Source: Neelides folsomi
Taxonomy: Eukaryota > Arthropoda > Collembola > Neelipleona > Neelidae
DNA length: 64,000 nucleotides
Direction of reading: 5' to 3'
NCBI GenBank assembly: GCA_034687125.1
Contig: JAQGBZ010000041.1
Span: 1-64,000, forward strand
The translations under genes and the position numbers were made by a program. Under the pieces are notes generated by a model. The model was given only the letters and a program-made list of their open reading frames with translations, did no database searches and was not told where the DNA came from. This document shows positions 1 to 12,700 of this stretch, in pieces (position 1 is the first letter of the stretch; the number at the start of each line of letters is the position of its first letter).

Positions 1-972
1 ATTCCAATTTGCCTAACTTACTCATCGTTCTGAGCAAATCCTAATTTAGGCAAATGCTAAGCAAATGTTATTGAATAAGGCCGAAAAAGAACAAATAAAA
101 AAATTGTAAATGAACATATATGTTAGTTAAGTCTTAACCAATTATTTGGCTAGGGTTTTAAATCTAAATTTTATTTTATAAATGTGAACACATACCTACC
201 CAAATATTGTTACTGGAAAATATTTATTAAATATATTACTAAATGTAAGACATGAAATAAGAAGTTAAACAAAATATTTGCATTCCTAAAGAAAAATCTC
301 CCAGTGCCGAGAAAAGAAAGAAAGATTTTAATTAATATTTCTTTTGATTTGATTTCATATAAAATTTGGAGGTAATGTAAATAATTTAGGTGCAAATATA
401 AATATTACTTATTATAATTCAATTTATTCATACACTACTATACATAGTACAACTACATGTAAGGTACATATTTATGATGTTAAATGATTCAATTCAACTG
501 TAATTAATTCAGAAGAAAAGCATTGTAGGTTAACAATTTTAGTTACATTACCCTAAATAAACTAAACACCTTTCAAATAACCGAAAACAAAGCATATTTA
601 TATGAATGAGTGTTTTATGAGCTTCCACCATCTACGATGTGAAACCTCCTAATAACTAAATAAGTATCTGCAAAAAGTTCTACATTAACTGGATTTATAT
701 TTTCATGTCTTTGAAAAGATAACGCATGAAAGTACGAGGTGTTTAAACCTTCTTATTATGCAAATAATTTGACATTGTTAGTATAAAGGTAACGTTCTTC
801 AACCGATTGACCATTACCTACTGACTGACTGACTGATTGCTAGCGACTAATCTTATGCTTAACACTCAACAGTTCCTAGTTTTTAGTTAAGAATTCGACC
901 TTAACTACTGTTACAGTAATTCAGTTTCTTAATATTTATAATTGCCATTTTGAACTGGGACAAAGCTACTGC
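1..972. other. AT-rich non-coding stretch
   Basis: I see no supportable coding exon here. The stretch is strongly AT-rich and carries a short run of ACTG units near 818-838. It ends at the TATA box of the protease-homolog gene, so its last part is probably that gene's promoter. Confidence 0.5.
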
Positions 973-980
973 TATAAATA
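973..980 (+). promoter_or_regulatory. TATA box of the serine-protease homolog
   Basis: TATAAATA lies 47 bases upstream of the ATG at 1027. That spacing allows transcription to begin near 1003 with a 5' leader of about 25 bases. The following exon encodes a signal peptide, which supports its use as a core promoter. No experimental start site is known. Confidence 0.55.
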
Positions 981-1026
981 AAGGTGAAAAAATGTAAATG
1001 AGTTTAGTCTTTCTTATGAAGTAATT

Positions 1027-4000
1027 ATGAAGTTCTATCTCATATTTTACACTTTTCTTTTATTCACTTCTATTAAAAGGTATAACTAACGATAAATTAA
1101 AATTTTATTTTTCAAAATATATTCAAATTATATTAATTCAACTTAGTCGAATACCTTAAGATTCTCATTTCTAAACTCAATTCATAGTTATGGAGCTGAA
1201 GAAAAATCGAGAGCAAGAGGATTCTTAGAATGGATATTGGGATTAGAGCCATTAACGCCAGGGAATTCAAAATCAAATAGCACAAGCTATAACGAGAGCT
1301 CTTTTAATACAATGGACAAATATCATGGTAATTTGGTATTTCATGTGAGGAACACGACTAACCCCGATTCCGACTCCCACAACCACCATCATAAAAACCA
1401 GACATCAATTGAGGAAGAGGCGAGAAATGAAACTCGGAAAACACCTGTGAAAATGACACGAGTTGTTTCTCATTCATTATCACAGGATTCAGAATCCCTC
1501 AAGGGGAGTTCTAAAAGCATGGTAAAGAGAAACGTCGACCAAATGGCTCCGAGATATCCCAAGCAGCTTCTTCCTCATCATCACCAACAAATTATGTACG
1601 AGCAGGCTTTGTTAGCCCAAATGCAAATGCAGCAGCAACAAGCACAACAAACATTCAGAAGACCTTACCTTGAAGACTACGATAACTTTTACGATTCAAG
1701 TAGCGAGGAGGATTATCCGGGATTTCCTAGCGGCAGCGGATTACCTTACCGAGGCGGAGCATTCAGATTAAGGACAAATCTCAACGACTCTGACCATCAT
1801 GATGATCCAAATGAGGATGTGGAACATGTCGAAGAACCCATTGGGGCTGGTGGGGAACATAGTCATGAACATGATGAAGGAGATCCGGAACACTTCCACA
1901 ATGAACCAGTTGAAATTGAGAAGGAAACAAATGAAGAGGGGAAGAATCCGGCTTGGGATGAAGAAGATGAAGAGGAGAGTGACGCGGAAGACGTTGAAAT
2001 GGGTTAGTTTTACCTTTTATATATATCATTTTAACATACTTAAAATATTTAATTATGACAATAGTTATTTTTTAATTATGTAGTCGATTAAAAATATTTT
2101 TGATCATAGAGTATCGAGTTAAAAGAGCTTTGCGTGAAGAGAATAGACAGGCAAGGCAGATTGCTACGACTACTGGTCCTGCTACTACAACAACAATGGC
2201 GAGCACGACAAGTACAATGGCGAGCACGACAAGTAAGCAACCAACAATATATTTGAATATTAGAACGCAAAAATAAGTTGATTTTAAAACACTGTTAATT
2301 ACTATTCTCATTCATTGTTATTCAATTAGCTTACTGTTGCACTAATTTAAATGTAAATGATGTGTTTAAAACTTTACAGCTACTCCCTATTACCCAACAA
2401 AATACTATAAAACAACAAAAAAGGGATATTACAAGAAGACAACGAAAAAGGGTGGATATTACAAGACTACAACGAAGCCTTATGGGAAAAAGACCACGAC
2501 ATCGAGTTATTATCCTTCTCCGTATAAAACTACAAAGAAAGGTGGGTATAAGAAAACTACAACCAAAGCGCCTTATTACCCGACACCGAAGAAAACAACC
2601 AAAAAACCATATTACCCGACAACGAAAAAAACCACTAAAAAGCCATACTATCCAACTGAAGCTCCAGCTCCAACATGCCGTAAAATCCATTTGCTTTTAA
2701 TATTTTAAACATTTAAATTAAACTTTCTAAATAATTTTGATAGTTTAGGTTTATTGGATGCATACAATAAATGTTACTACTATTGAATTGCTATCTTTAT
2801 TATTTTAATTGATCAAACGATATTTTACTAAATAGGTTGTGGACTTCAAAGTATTCGCGGAGAAAATGTCAATTCTTATACAGCGATTCGGGTGAGAGTT
2901 AATCCTTGGTTAGTAGCTATTTCCTCTGGTGGATCTCATCTTTGTTCGGGTTTTATCATAAACAATAAATATATCCTCACTGCAGCAAGCTGTGTTAAAG
3001 GGTATTATTGACAATTCTATATAAATAAGTACATTAATACATAACAATGAGCTTAATATTTGATTTATTTTGCATACCTTTAATGATATGATATTTTCTA
3101 ATTATGTTATAGAATTATAGTACATTTAACACACCATTTCATAGTTTTTAGAATAATTTATTTATTTGCCAGAGTAAGCAAAAGCGCCCTTACAGTGACA
3201 AGTGGATGGCAGTCAAATTCTCCAACAAATCACAGTGTACAAAACGTTAAACCTCATCCTAAATATGATGCGGCTACAATGGCGAATAATATTGCACTGC
3301 TTAAAATATCAGGATTAACGATGAATCAAAAAATGAGACCAATTTGTTTGCCTACTGAAAATCCGACTACAACTGTTGGTATATTCCTTTGAAATTCCAT
3401 TTTATCTTAATGAATATTGTAAAAGTAAGAAAAAATAATTAATTTTGCTAAAAGTAATTCTCTTTGAAAATATTTAGCAAATCTCCTAACATGGATCAAC
3501 ACGGATAATAAGCTGCAAATGTTGAGTACCGAAGTTCCAGTGATTTCTGATGCACAATGTCAGAAGTTATTAACTAAAGCTGGATCTTCAATCACAATTC
3601 CAGCGAACACTCTTTGCACCGGTCCGCCTGGACAAAAAACTTGCATTGTAAGTTAAATATAATGTATGAAATAAATATTTCATTTCAATGATTTTATCCT
3701 TTCATCTCCAAAAATTAATTTATTTTAATTTATAGGGTGACATTGGGGGACCATTGCAAAATTTCCGTGGTGGCTACAGTTATCAAGCTATTGCACTTGT
3801 AAGCCAAACAATTGGGTGCAGAGCAACTTCAACTCCGGGAGTTTATACCGGTACATAATAAATTGAATTCAAAATTAAAGATTAAAATTAAATTTTCTTT
3901 ATATGCCTTCTTGATTTGATATTAATTATTGATTTTTTAGAATTGTTCCCTTATTTAAAATGGATCAAAAATCAATCAAAAGGTGCTACATGGTGCAGCG

Positions 4001-4122
4001 TTCCATCATCTTCATCAGACGGATACTCACCTCCATCTTATCCTTCTCCTTCATCACCTCCGTCTTATCCTTCTCCTCCATCACCTCCATCATATCCCTC
4101 TCCTCCATCACCTTATGGATAA
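1027..4122 (+). CDS. Secreted serine-protease homolog, catalytically dead, with low-complexity arms
   Basis: Nine exons join in frame: 1027-1079, 1188-2002, 2110-2232, 2380-2679, 2836-3001, 3173-3378, 3478-3647, 3736-3850 and 3941-4122, giving 709 residues. Residues 1-18 form a signal peptide (MKFYLIFYTFLLFTS start). Residues 19-290 are rich in His, Gln, Asp and Glu. Residues about 331-430 are Lys/Thr repeats with PYYPT blocks. An S1 trypsin-like fold starts at Cys432. Its His-site motif reads TAASC (Ser482), the Asp site reads NNIALL (Asn525) and the Ser site reads GDIGGP (Ile614), so the whole catalytic triad is lost. The usual RIVGG activation site is also missing. The tail repeats SPPSYPSP. 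Arthropod serine-protease homologs act as cofactors or binding proteins in the extracellular space; the role here is unknown. Exon 1 is inferred from its ATG, signal peptide, donor and matching phase. Confidence 0.85.
2190..2232 (+). repeat. 21-bp tandem repeat at an exon end
   Basis: A 21-base unit coding MASTTST occurs twice in a row at the end of exon 3 of the protease homolog. Only the second copy runs into a strong GTAAGC donor; the first copy continues as GTACAA. Confidence 0.7.
4020..4119 (+). repeat. Proline/serine/tyrosine-rich coding repeat
   Basis: Imperfect 27-base units encode PPSYPSP-type blocks at the C-terminus of the protease homolog. Pro/Tyr-rich repeats of this kind occur in extracellular matrix and adhesive proteins. 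Whether this one has that role is not known. Confidence 0.75.
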
Positions 4123-4435
4123 ATTATAAAACCAATATGAATCATCATATCAGCATGAATCAATAATCCCAAATATCTCCTTTAATTTATTCGAATTCTT
4201 ACTGATGATGTAATATCATCTTTATTTTACCTGCTAATTTTACTTCCAAAACACATAAAATAAGCTTATACATATGCGAATATTTGTGAAAATTGTGAGT
4301 GAATGTATTAATTTATTGATTGTAAGTTAAATTATTCAATCGTTAAAGATTTCAAATGTTAAGGCTTCAACGTAAGTATTATAATTATGTTAAAAATGTT
4401 ATTTAATTTATTTATAAACATATGTTGTATTAATT

Positions 4436-4441
4436 AATAAA
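4436..4441 (+). terminator. Candidate poly(A) signal of the protease homolog
   Basis: An AATAAA hexamer lies about 315 bases after the stop codon, with no coding sequence between. The region is AT-rich, so chance hexamers are common. Confidence 0.35.
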
Positions 4442-4888
4442 ATGATAATAACACATGATTAGATTTATCCAAAATAAATAATCCAAATGTTAAGATTAAT
4501 GATATATCGGTAGGTGTACTTTTCACGACTTGAATTTGATAATTCAATAATTCAACCATAAATGTAATACGTACTTGCAAAAATTTAGTATTATAAATAT
4601 GATTCGATATAATAAGAAAATAAAACCATAAAGCACAATTTTGTTTTTAATACACAAATAACAATCAATTAAAAGTGCTTCGGTTGAAAGTTTTAAATTA
4701 AGCTCGGAAGTGGGAATTATTGGTATTTGGGATCGATCACTCCCTAAAGAAAGTTCATTAGAGATGCAGTTAAATAACATGACTCGCAGATATTTCCTCA
4801 TCCCAAGTACATTGAGGTAGGTTGATATTCCATCATTGAGGATCCAAACCAAAATAAATGTTTTCCTCACTTCCTGTTCCCCCATCAG

Positions 4889-5103
4889 TTCTAACTCCCA
4901 GTCATGATATCTTTAATAGTTAGTAGGATTGATAACCGAAGAGCAATTACATCACTTTACCAAGCATATATGCAGAATGATACCGAAGATTTGGGCATAA
5001 TATATGGATTTGAAGATCGAAGGATGAGTGAAAAGTTTATCATCAGTAGTGGTCGGGAAGGTGCTTGCCTCTTGCCTCAAGGGCTAATTGTCTCAGAATG
5101 CAA
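4889..5103 (+). other. Exon-like segment of unknown identity
   Basis: The segment is open on the + strand, preceded by a pyrimidine-rich run ending in CAG and followed by AAG|GTGTGT. Its 67 or so codons match no family I know. It could be an upstream non-coding exon of UBR3, a separate gene fragment, or chance. Confidence 0.2.
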
Positions 5104-6722
5104 GGTGTGTATGGTATATCCACCGTTGTCTCTATCTCTCTGTATATTCCTCCGTGGATCTCTCGAACGATTCTCGGTTGGATGGTGAGGGAGTACCTGT
5201 CGGTGGAGAGATAGGGAGGTTTGAGGTAAAGCTTCACCTACCTGTGCATGGATGCTGTGGATCATAAGGGGGGATCTCATCATTCTCCCCGAGTGTTCTG
5301 TGTGATTCTGGAAGGGTAGTTGAACTTGGTTTAGGAATTTCTCTCGTTCGTCTTTCTCCTCCATGGACGGGAGATTGGAAGAGGAAATCCAAAGGCAGAA
5401 GGGAGCAGGGGGAAGTAGGGGGATTTGCCTCAACCATTGGTAGCACATGGTGGGTGGGTGAAAAGAAGTAGTGTAATATGAATGAGTGAGAACTTTGCCC
5501 AAGATTAAATACCTCCAAAGGAGATCCGCAGCATCTCTTCAACATCTGCTTCTCCCGAAGAGGAATTCCAACCTTCCAACTGATCCATTACCACTGGAGG
5601 GTCATCTGGGTCATATATGAATGCCTGACCCTGGTCAAAGTCCCGCCCAAGCCCGCCTTCTTGCCCATCCAAGTCTATTCGTCCTCAAAGTCCCTCAGGC
5701 CCATCATCCACCACGACCACGAGTGTCAATACCCTCCATCGAAATCATCGAATACGTTCGACAATAATTTGGTCAAAGTGTCCAGAGAACCGTAAGGATT
5801 CATTATTTACAATTTAAATAATAGGTTTTATGACTAATGGAGGGAAATGTACTTGGGTAAATTCAGGGCTTGGGAATTCCAATAATACGTTTTCAGCTGT
5901 TTAGCTGGGGAAGGATAGAGTTTTAAATTGTTTAGGTTTAATTGGTGGTTAAATATAAGATTTTTATAGGGTTATTTCGCTTGTTTGAGGACGATGAGAG
6001 GATTCGATTGACGATCCTTTTAGATTTTTTTTAATTTTTAGTAAATAAATAAAATTGGGTTTGATGACCTTCGATTCGAACTTTCTAGATTCCTTAAAAT
6101 AATTCACGATTGAGCATTATTATCGTTTTAGGAGTTAATTATTGTTCGAATGAGTCATAAAAATGGTTTGCTGGAGATAAATGATTTTACAATAGAATTG
6201 AAAGGAAATTATTATTAATTTTATAAAAGGCTAGTATTTTAATTAAAAGCGATATATATTTTGATATTTCTGCCCCCTGAAACGATCCAAAATATGAAAA
6301 TACTTTTATATTAAAGGTCAAATACAGGAAAATAATAATATGAGGTAAAATTATAAATTACAATTTAATAATAAAATATTACTTAAAATGTTAAATGCAA
6401 TGCACACTTTAAAATCAGCAGAAAAAATTGTTTTTATGCAATTCCAAATTTGAAAAGGCCCGATTGAGCGATACATTTTGTAAGGAAATTATATAAGGAT
6501 ATTGTTATGTAGTGATTTTTTATAAAGCGACTCGAATTAAAAATTTAAGCTAATTATTTTTGTTAGCGGACAAAAGTTATATAATGAACAGTATTTTTTA
6601 TATTCAACAAGTCTTAAAAAATCAAATGATGCTCTTGTTAATATAACACAAATGATATGTGTTTATAATTAATTGTAAATGATTTAATTTGAATAAAATT
6701 AAATAATTAATTCATATTTCAG
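5104..6722 (+). promoter_or_regulatory. GC-richer block and probable 5' leader of UBR3
   Basis: Base composition from about 5040 to 5790 is clearly richer in G and C than the surroundings, as expected of a promoter or leader exon. A donor-like C|GTAAGG falls after 5791, and an acceptor (TTTCAG) sits at 6722 just before the UBR3 start codon. The simplest reading is a non-coding first exon ending at 5791 and an AT-rich 5' UTR intron from 5792 to 6722. No gene is visible in 5792-6722. Confidence 0.35.
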
Positions 6723-6725
6723 AAA

Positions 6726-9700
6726 ATGGACATCGAGGTGTTAATGAAGAAGGGGAAAAGAGGAGCGGCGACATATCTTCAATCGGAATGTGCAAGATCT
6801 TCTCGACCCGAGAGTTTACACAGCCTCCTCGACAACCTCCTAGATCCCTTAAAATCCATCGACGATTGGGAAGCAATCGAATGGTGTCGATGGGTAATGG
6901 CTGGGGGCTGCACTCCAGATGAATTTACTGCCACAGGTAAATCCTATGCAAAATTCAACGATTTTTAACTATTAAAGTTTTATTTATTATTTTTGTCAAT
7001 CGATCTTTGACATGTTTAACACGATTTATATTTTCTATCTGTAGTGAGAAGATATGACAATGCAACCACGTGCGGTCTTGTTTGGACAGCCAATTTCGTT
7101 GCGTATCGATGTCGAACTTGCGGGATTTCTCCTTGCATGTCCCTTTGCGCTGAGTGCTTCAAAAGAGGAAACCACAAAGGTCACGATTTCAACATGTTCA
7201 AGAGCCAAGCAGGCGGAGCTTGCGATTGTGGGGACACAAATGTCATGAAAGAATCCGGATTTTGCCATCTTCACGGTCCTCATGCCCAATCTCCCCAAGA
7301 CAGCCAAGGAGCTCCGTCTGACCTTTTGTGTGTGGCCAATGCAATGATGCCTCGGTTGATCCTTCGCCTTATTCAATTCATGAGACAGAATTCCAGCGCT
7401 ACGCTGGATATATTTCTTGGGACCATTCAGGCCGCTGACAAATTTATACAAATGCTGCACGAAATGAGCAGTATGGGAGCGGCCATGAGACAAGTGATGA
7501 CTAACACTCTCACAAATCCTCAGGTAATGTTTCATTTCTTTTTAAACGATTTAAATCTTTTTCAGAAAGTAATTAGAATATTTATCTAATAACTTATTTT
7601 AAAATTATCTCGATGATTCACGTTTCTTTTAACATTTGTCGTTCATTCATATTGAATAAAACCTTGAACATTAACGAGAGATTATGTATACATTGGGCGG
7701 AATCTCTAATTTTTCTTATGTCTCTCTTAAATAAATGTCATAATCAGACACGCGAACTTTATTTATTAAGGGGTGTTTTCTATGAATATTTGACTCTATT
7801 AATGAAAATTCAAGAAGTCTATGCCACGTTAATCTTAAATAAAGAAAGTCGACGATTTATTAACAAATGCAAATATATATTTCATATATTTTATTACATT
7901 TAGGTTATAAAACTTCCGATGTTAATTTCTGTTTTATAATTATTTACAGATTTACAAAATGATGACAGAAGTAAGTCCTGAAAATGTTAGTCCCGCATAT
8001 TACGAATTCATGCAGAGCACAAGAAAAGTGTACTTAAAAGCATTAGATTCCCTTCCAAATCCCGAATGTCCCGAAGAATATAAAGGTAATTAATTTAATT
8101 TTAATTTATTCCATTGTTTTTTTTAATAATCAAAGGTTAAAAATGTGTATTAAATATTTTTATTGATAAATGTGAACATTTTATTTTCAGACATCCCTTC
8201 GCTTCAAAGAACCTTAGTTCATAAGACATTTCTCGAGGAATTTGTATTTTGGACAGCAAAATTCGAATTTCCTCAACAAGTCGTGTGCCTTCTTCTCAAC
8301 TTGCTTCCTGATGCTGATTATAAAGTAATTGACATTTGTCACGCATCTTTATTTTTTAGTCTTTGTATTAGTAATTTACATACTAGTTTGAATACTTTAT
8401 GGAAGGAATATTTTTATTCATTTTATTCAACTATAGTATAGAGTAAGAGTTTTTTAAATTAATTTATTAATTTCTCAAAATCTTGAATATTTAATTAACC
8501 AATTTTTTGAAATTTTAGGAGGCTTTCACTCGAGCTTTCGTATTACATTATAGTAGAATTTCTCAGTTACTCGTTCGGTCTTCCGACTCCGACACATTGT
8601 CGAATAGAGTGGTTCATGTGTCGGTGCAGCTGTTCTCCAATGAGAAGCTCGCAGTTAGAATGACGGAACAAATGGGTCTCCTTCACGTAATGGTCATCAG
8701 TCTAAAATACATGATGAGTCAAATTACCAAGCGATCCGAGGAAAATAATGCAAAAACCACCCATCTTGTCGTTGATTGCGCCAATCCAGTTATGAAGGAT
8801 CATTGTTATTGGCCACTCGTCTCTGATTTGAATAATCTCTTGTCTCATCGACCCGTAGCGATGAAATTTTTAGAAGATAATGGTCTATTAAAAATGTGGT
8901 TTAACTTTCTATCAATGTTTCAAGGTAAATAATCCTGTATTTTACTATAAAAATATAATGATGGGTATATGATGTTAATGATTTATAAAAGTTAATGTTG
9001 ATTTTTATTATTTTCAGGAATGAATATGAACCAACGAGAAATGAATCAGCATGTAGAATTTGAGCCAAATACGTACTATGCAGCATTTTCAGCTGAATTG
9101 GAAGCCAGTGCATCTCCAATGTGGGCCCTTGTTTCACATTTAAAAGATTCTTCCACAGCTAACCTAACAAAGAATCTCTTGCTTCACTGTCGAGCTCAAT
9201 TGAGAGAATGGCTCGATTCTGTTGGGACTGAATCTGTAAAGGTAATTGAATATTTACAAAAACGAATAATAATTATGAAGGTTATTTCAATGGTATTAAT
9301 ACTTAATAAATATTAATTATTTTAATTTAGAATGACACTCTTCAAGTTTCGTTTCATCTCCCATTGCATCGATATTTTGCCGTCTTTCTGTATCAAGCAG
9401 TGAAGAATCAAGGCTTGTGTCTTGCAGACCTTCTTCCGCCATCCAATGAGCTCATTTCTTTAGTCTATCATCCACTAAGGGTCCAGACGGCATTTTATGA
9501 AATCATTAGTGGGATGTGGGTTCGGAATGGATTGCAAATCAAAGGGCAAGCCATGACTTACATTCAGTGCCATTTCTGTAATTCAATGGTTGATGCTGAT
9601 TTATTTCTTCTACAAGTCGCCATGATGAATCTTCCCAAAGGAAATTTTTTCATGACCGTTTTTGACAAGTAAGTTAAATAGTACTTAAATCAACTTAAGC

Positions 9701-12700
9701 TTTAATGGAAAAGATTAACAAGAGATTATATTTTAATGTATTTTGCAAATATTTACTTTAGATTTCATCTTCTTGAGTCTCTAAGCTTATCGACTTCGGT
9801 CACGAATTCCTATTTGGAACCGGATCAAGAGTTGCTGATGATGGAAAACTGCTTAATATTTTTAGCAACACTTGCTTCAGTCAGGACAGCCATTGGAATG
9901 ACCGAATCGGATTTAGTATCTCTTGAGATGATCACTCTCCTTTGCATGAGTGATAAACCACATAGTCAACTTATGGAGCTAATGCCAGAACGTTGTGGGA
10001 ACAGCTCACAGTCTCGAGACTTTGAAGCCGTCCTGTCGAGGGTAAGGACTTTTATATTTGTACACCAGTCTCACTGTCTCGCCTTCTTCTCCTTTGTTCA
10101 ATGTGATTAATGATGAGAATTTGTACTGAATGGTGTAGGTTGCCGATTACCGAGCTCCTAATTTTGAATCAAGTGGAAATATGTTGCAAGGAATGTATGC
10201 ACCCAAATCCTTTGTTTGGGAGTCCCTCTACGACCCAATTTACATTCTTCTTCGTGCGGTTCACAGGAGAGAATTTCAAACATCTTTGGATCGATTCACT
10301 GAATTGTAAGAAGAAATTTAATTTATTTCAAATTATTCAAACTTTTCCAACTCAATTATTTACACTAATGCTTTTCTACAGTGCGAAGCAGACTGGAAGA
10401 CATAAAGGGTCGAGTTCTCCATGGCCGCCATTTAGAATCCCAGCAAATGTCAAAGAGCCTTATACCGACCCGAGAGAACTCCTTTTATCTAAAGTATTCC
10501 AGGGGATACTTTTTGTAATCTTTCATAAAGCTGTTCATACAAGTCAATTATCTGATCAACTCGTTTCACTCGCTGTTTACTTACTCGAATTAGCGCTAAG
10601 TGTCTGTACAGCAAAAGAACCGATGGTAAGGAACTTTTATTCCTTTAAATACAAACATCTTATCCTATAAAACTTAAATTCAATACGATTAAAATTTGTT
10701 TTTTAAATAGGGCATATCAACCCTTGAAACGAATTATGGTCGTTATGATATGGATTTTCCAACTTGGTACAGCACGGATTGCTTATTGGAAAATTTGAGA
10801 ACTGCTGTAGACTCTGTTCTTATCAAAGGAATTGGAACTTCTAATGGTACAAACTCCAATTATAATAATTAAACGCTTTATTTTATTACTCATTATTTAA
10901 ACTAAATGCTTTATAAAAATTGTCTAAATTATAGACGTCAGTGTTGACGAAATGGAAGTAGAATACTACGAAGGAGACATGGACATGAATGATTATGATG
11001 GAAACGGTCTTGCATCAATTACATCAGCTGATTATCCGATGGCTGAACCTGGATATGGACAATTAGATTTAGCCATTATTAATCGTGAGAAAAATGCTTT
11101 TTATAAAGTGCTTTAACCTTTTACATTACTATATAATTAATATACCTACAATAATTATTTAGGAATGCTAGAAGGTGATACCGAAGAAAGAACCCCAACA
11201 CTCAGGCAACGAGGACTTCAAGTTGTTTTAGTTCCCCCAAAGCCCCTTACTATCATGGATAAAAGGGAAATGGTCGAAGGAAATTTAGCCGTAAGTGAAA
11301 ATTTTTAGGATACAATACAACAAATAACAATTTTTTGTTTATTTTTTATCTTAACCTTAAGTACTTTTTAATTAAAGTATAATTTACCATTTTAGATTGG
11401 TGATAGTCAACCAGTTGAACTGATAGTGAATGAAAGCATCATATCACTCCTTTTGAAGCTCCATTCAAAGTTCAGCTCAAACCCAGATAGTTATGTACCA
11501 TTCTGGGAATCTCCCGAAGCAGCTCAAATCATCCAAGAATCCCTCACGGGAGTAGTAGACAATGGTCTAGCTGTCGAGAAAGAGGATATCATAGATCCAA
11601 TTACTGGTTTACCCGATGTTAAAGTTTCTTATTCAAATGCTCAACTCTACTCAATCCTTCAAGCTCAAAAACCAGACTCACGGATAGGAGACGGAGAATT
11701 TTTCATTAAAAAAATCCTCGACAACATTGGTTCGAAAGACGATAGTTGTAGGGAACACATTATGGAAGTGAGGGAAACCCTTTGGCCAAAGAAATGTGAG
11801 AACGAGGAGGAAACTCGAAAGAGGGAAGAAAGGGAAAAGGAAGAAAAACGAAGGAAAGCACGAGAGAGGAGAGAAAAGCTCATGGCTGACTTTGCCAAAC
11901 AACAGCAAAAATTCATGGAAAAGGCTATGACTGAAGAAGAATTTCGAGTCACGAATGACCCTCCAGGAGTTGACGATTCCTTCATTGATGACAATAGTTT
12001 CGACTCAGACCATATGTCGATTAGACCAATTGAATACGATTGTGTCATATGCAATCAAACGAGTCCGTCAACTCAAGAGAATCCTGTCGGTCTGGTCATT
12101 TTACTCCAAGCTTCCTCTACTCTTGGCCATAGGAGAAAAGCAGGAGCGGAATCTCCCAATCTGCCAACTTCGGATGATGAAAGTACTGAGATGGCGTCTG
12201 CCACTACAATGACTTCATTGAATAAGAAGAGATTGGAGATGTTCAAAGTTCATTTTGAAGCTTCTCAATGGCTCCTTTCAATTTCTGCTGGATGGGAAGG
12301 AGGAGTCCATGTTCAAACCTGTGGTCATCATCTTCATCATGATTGTCTCAAAGGGTATTTGGCAGCTTTGAAGTCACAACAGCGCCAACAGAATATTTCA
12401 ATTGAGAGGTAATTTAAATAGTCAATTAAATTAATAAGTATTTTTAAATTAAGCTAAGCCATCTAAAACATAGTAATTCACATTTTAAATTGTGACAATT
12501 TTACTTAATTTTCCTTTGTTTATTAGGGGTGAATACTTTTGTCCATTTTGTCGTCAATTGGCCAACTCGTTCTTACCGCTTTCTCCCGAATATGGAATTC
12601 GCAAAGGTGCCCTAGTAAAGGATAGGAAGGTTGGGGAAGTTCCCACCACTCCTGAAGCTACAGTTCCTGAAATCCCACCCTCACATGAATCAATAGTTGC

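Noticed and set aside
1237-2007. ORF beginning at 1237 as a separate gene
   Set aside because: It starts at TTG, not ATG, and the frame is open upstream to an acceptor at 1187. It is an internal part of exon 2 of the protease homolog.
2331-2690. Cys/Arg-rich frame on the - strand, and another frame at 2362-2700 on the + strand
   Set aside because: Both are shadows of the Lys/Thr/Tyr/Pro repeat exon 2380-2679, whose own frame joins correctly to its neighbours.
7613-7903. Open frame inside a UBR3 intron as an extra exon
   Set aside because: The flanking exons join in phase without it, and it does not resemble UBR3. Its composition is that of intron DNA.
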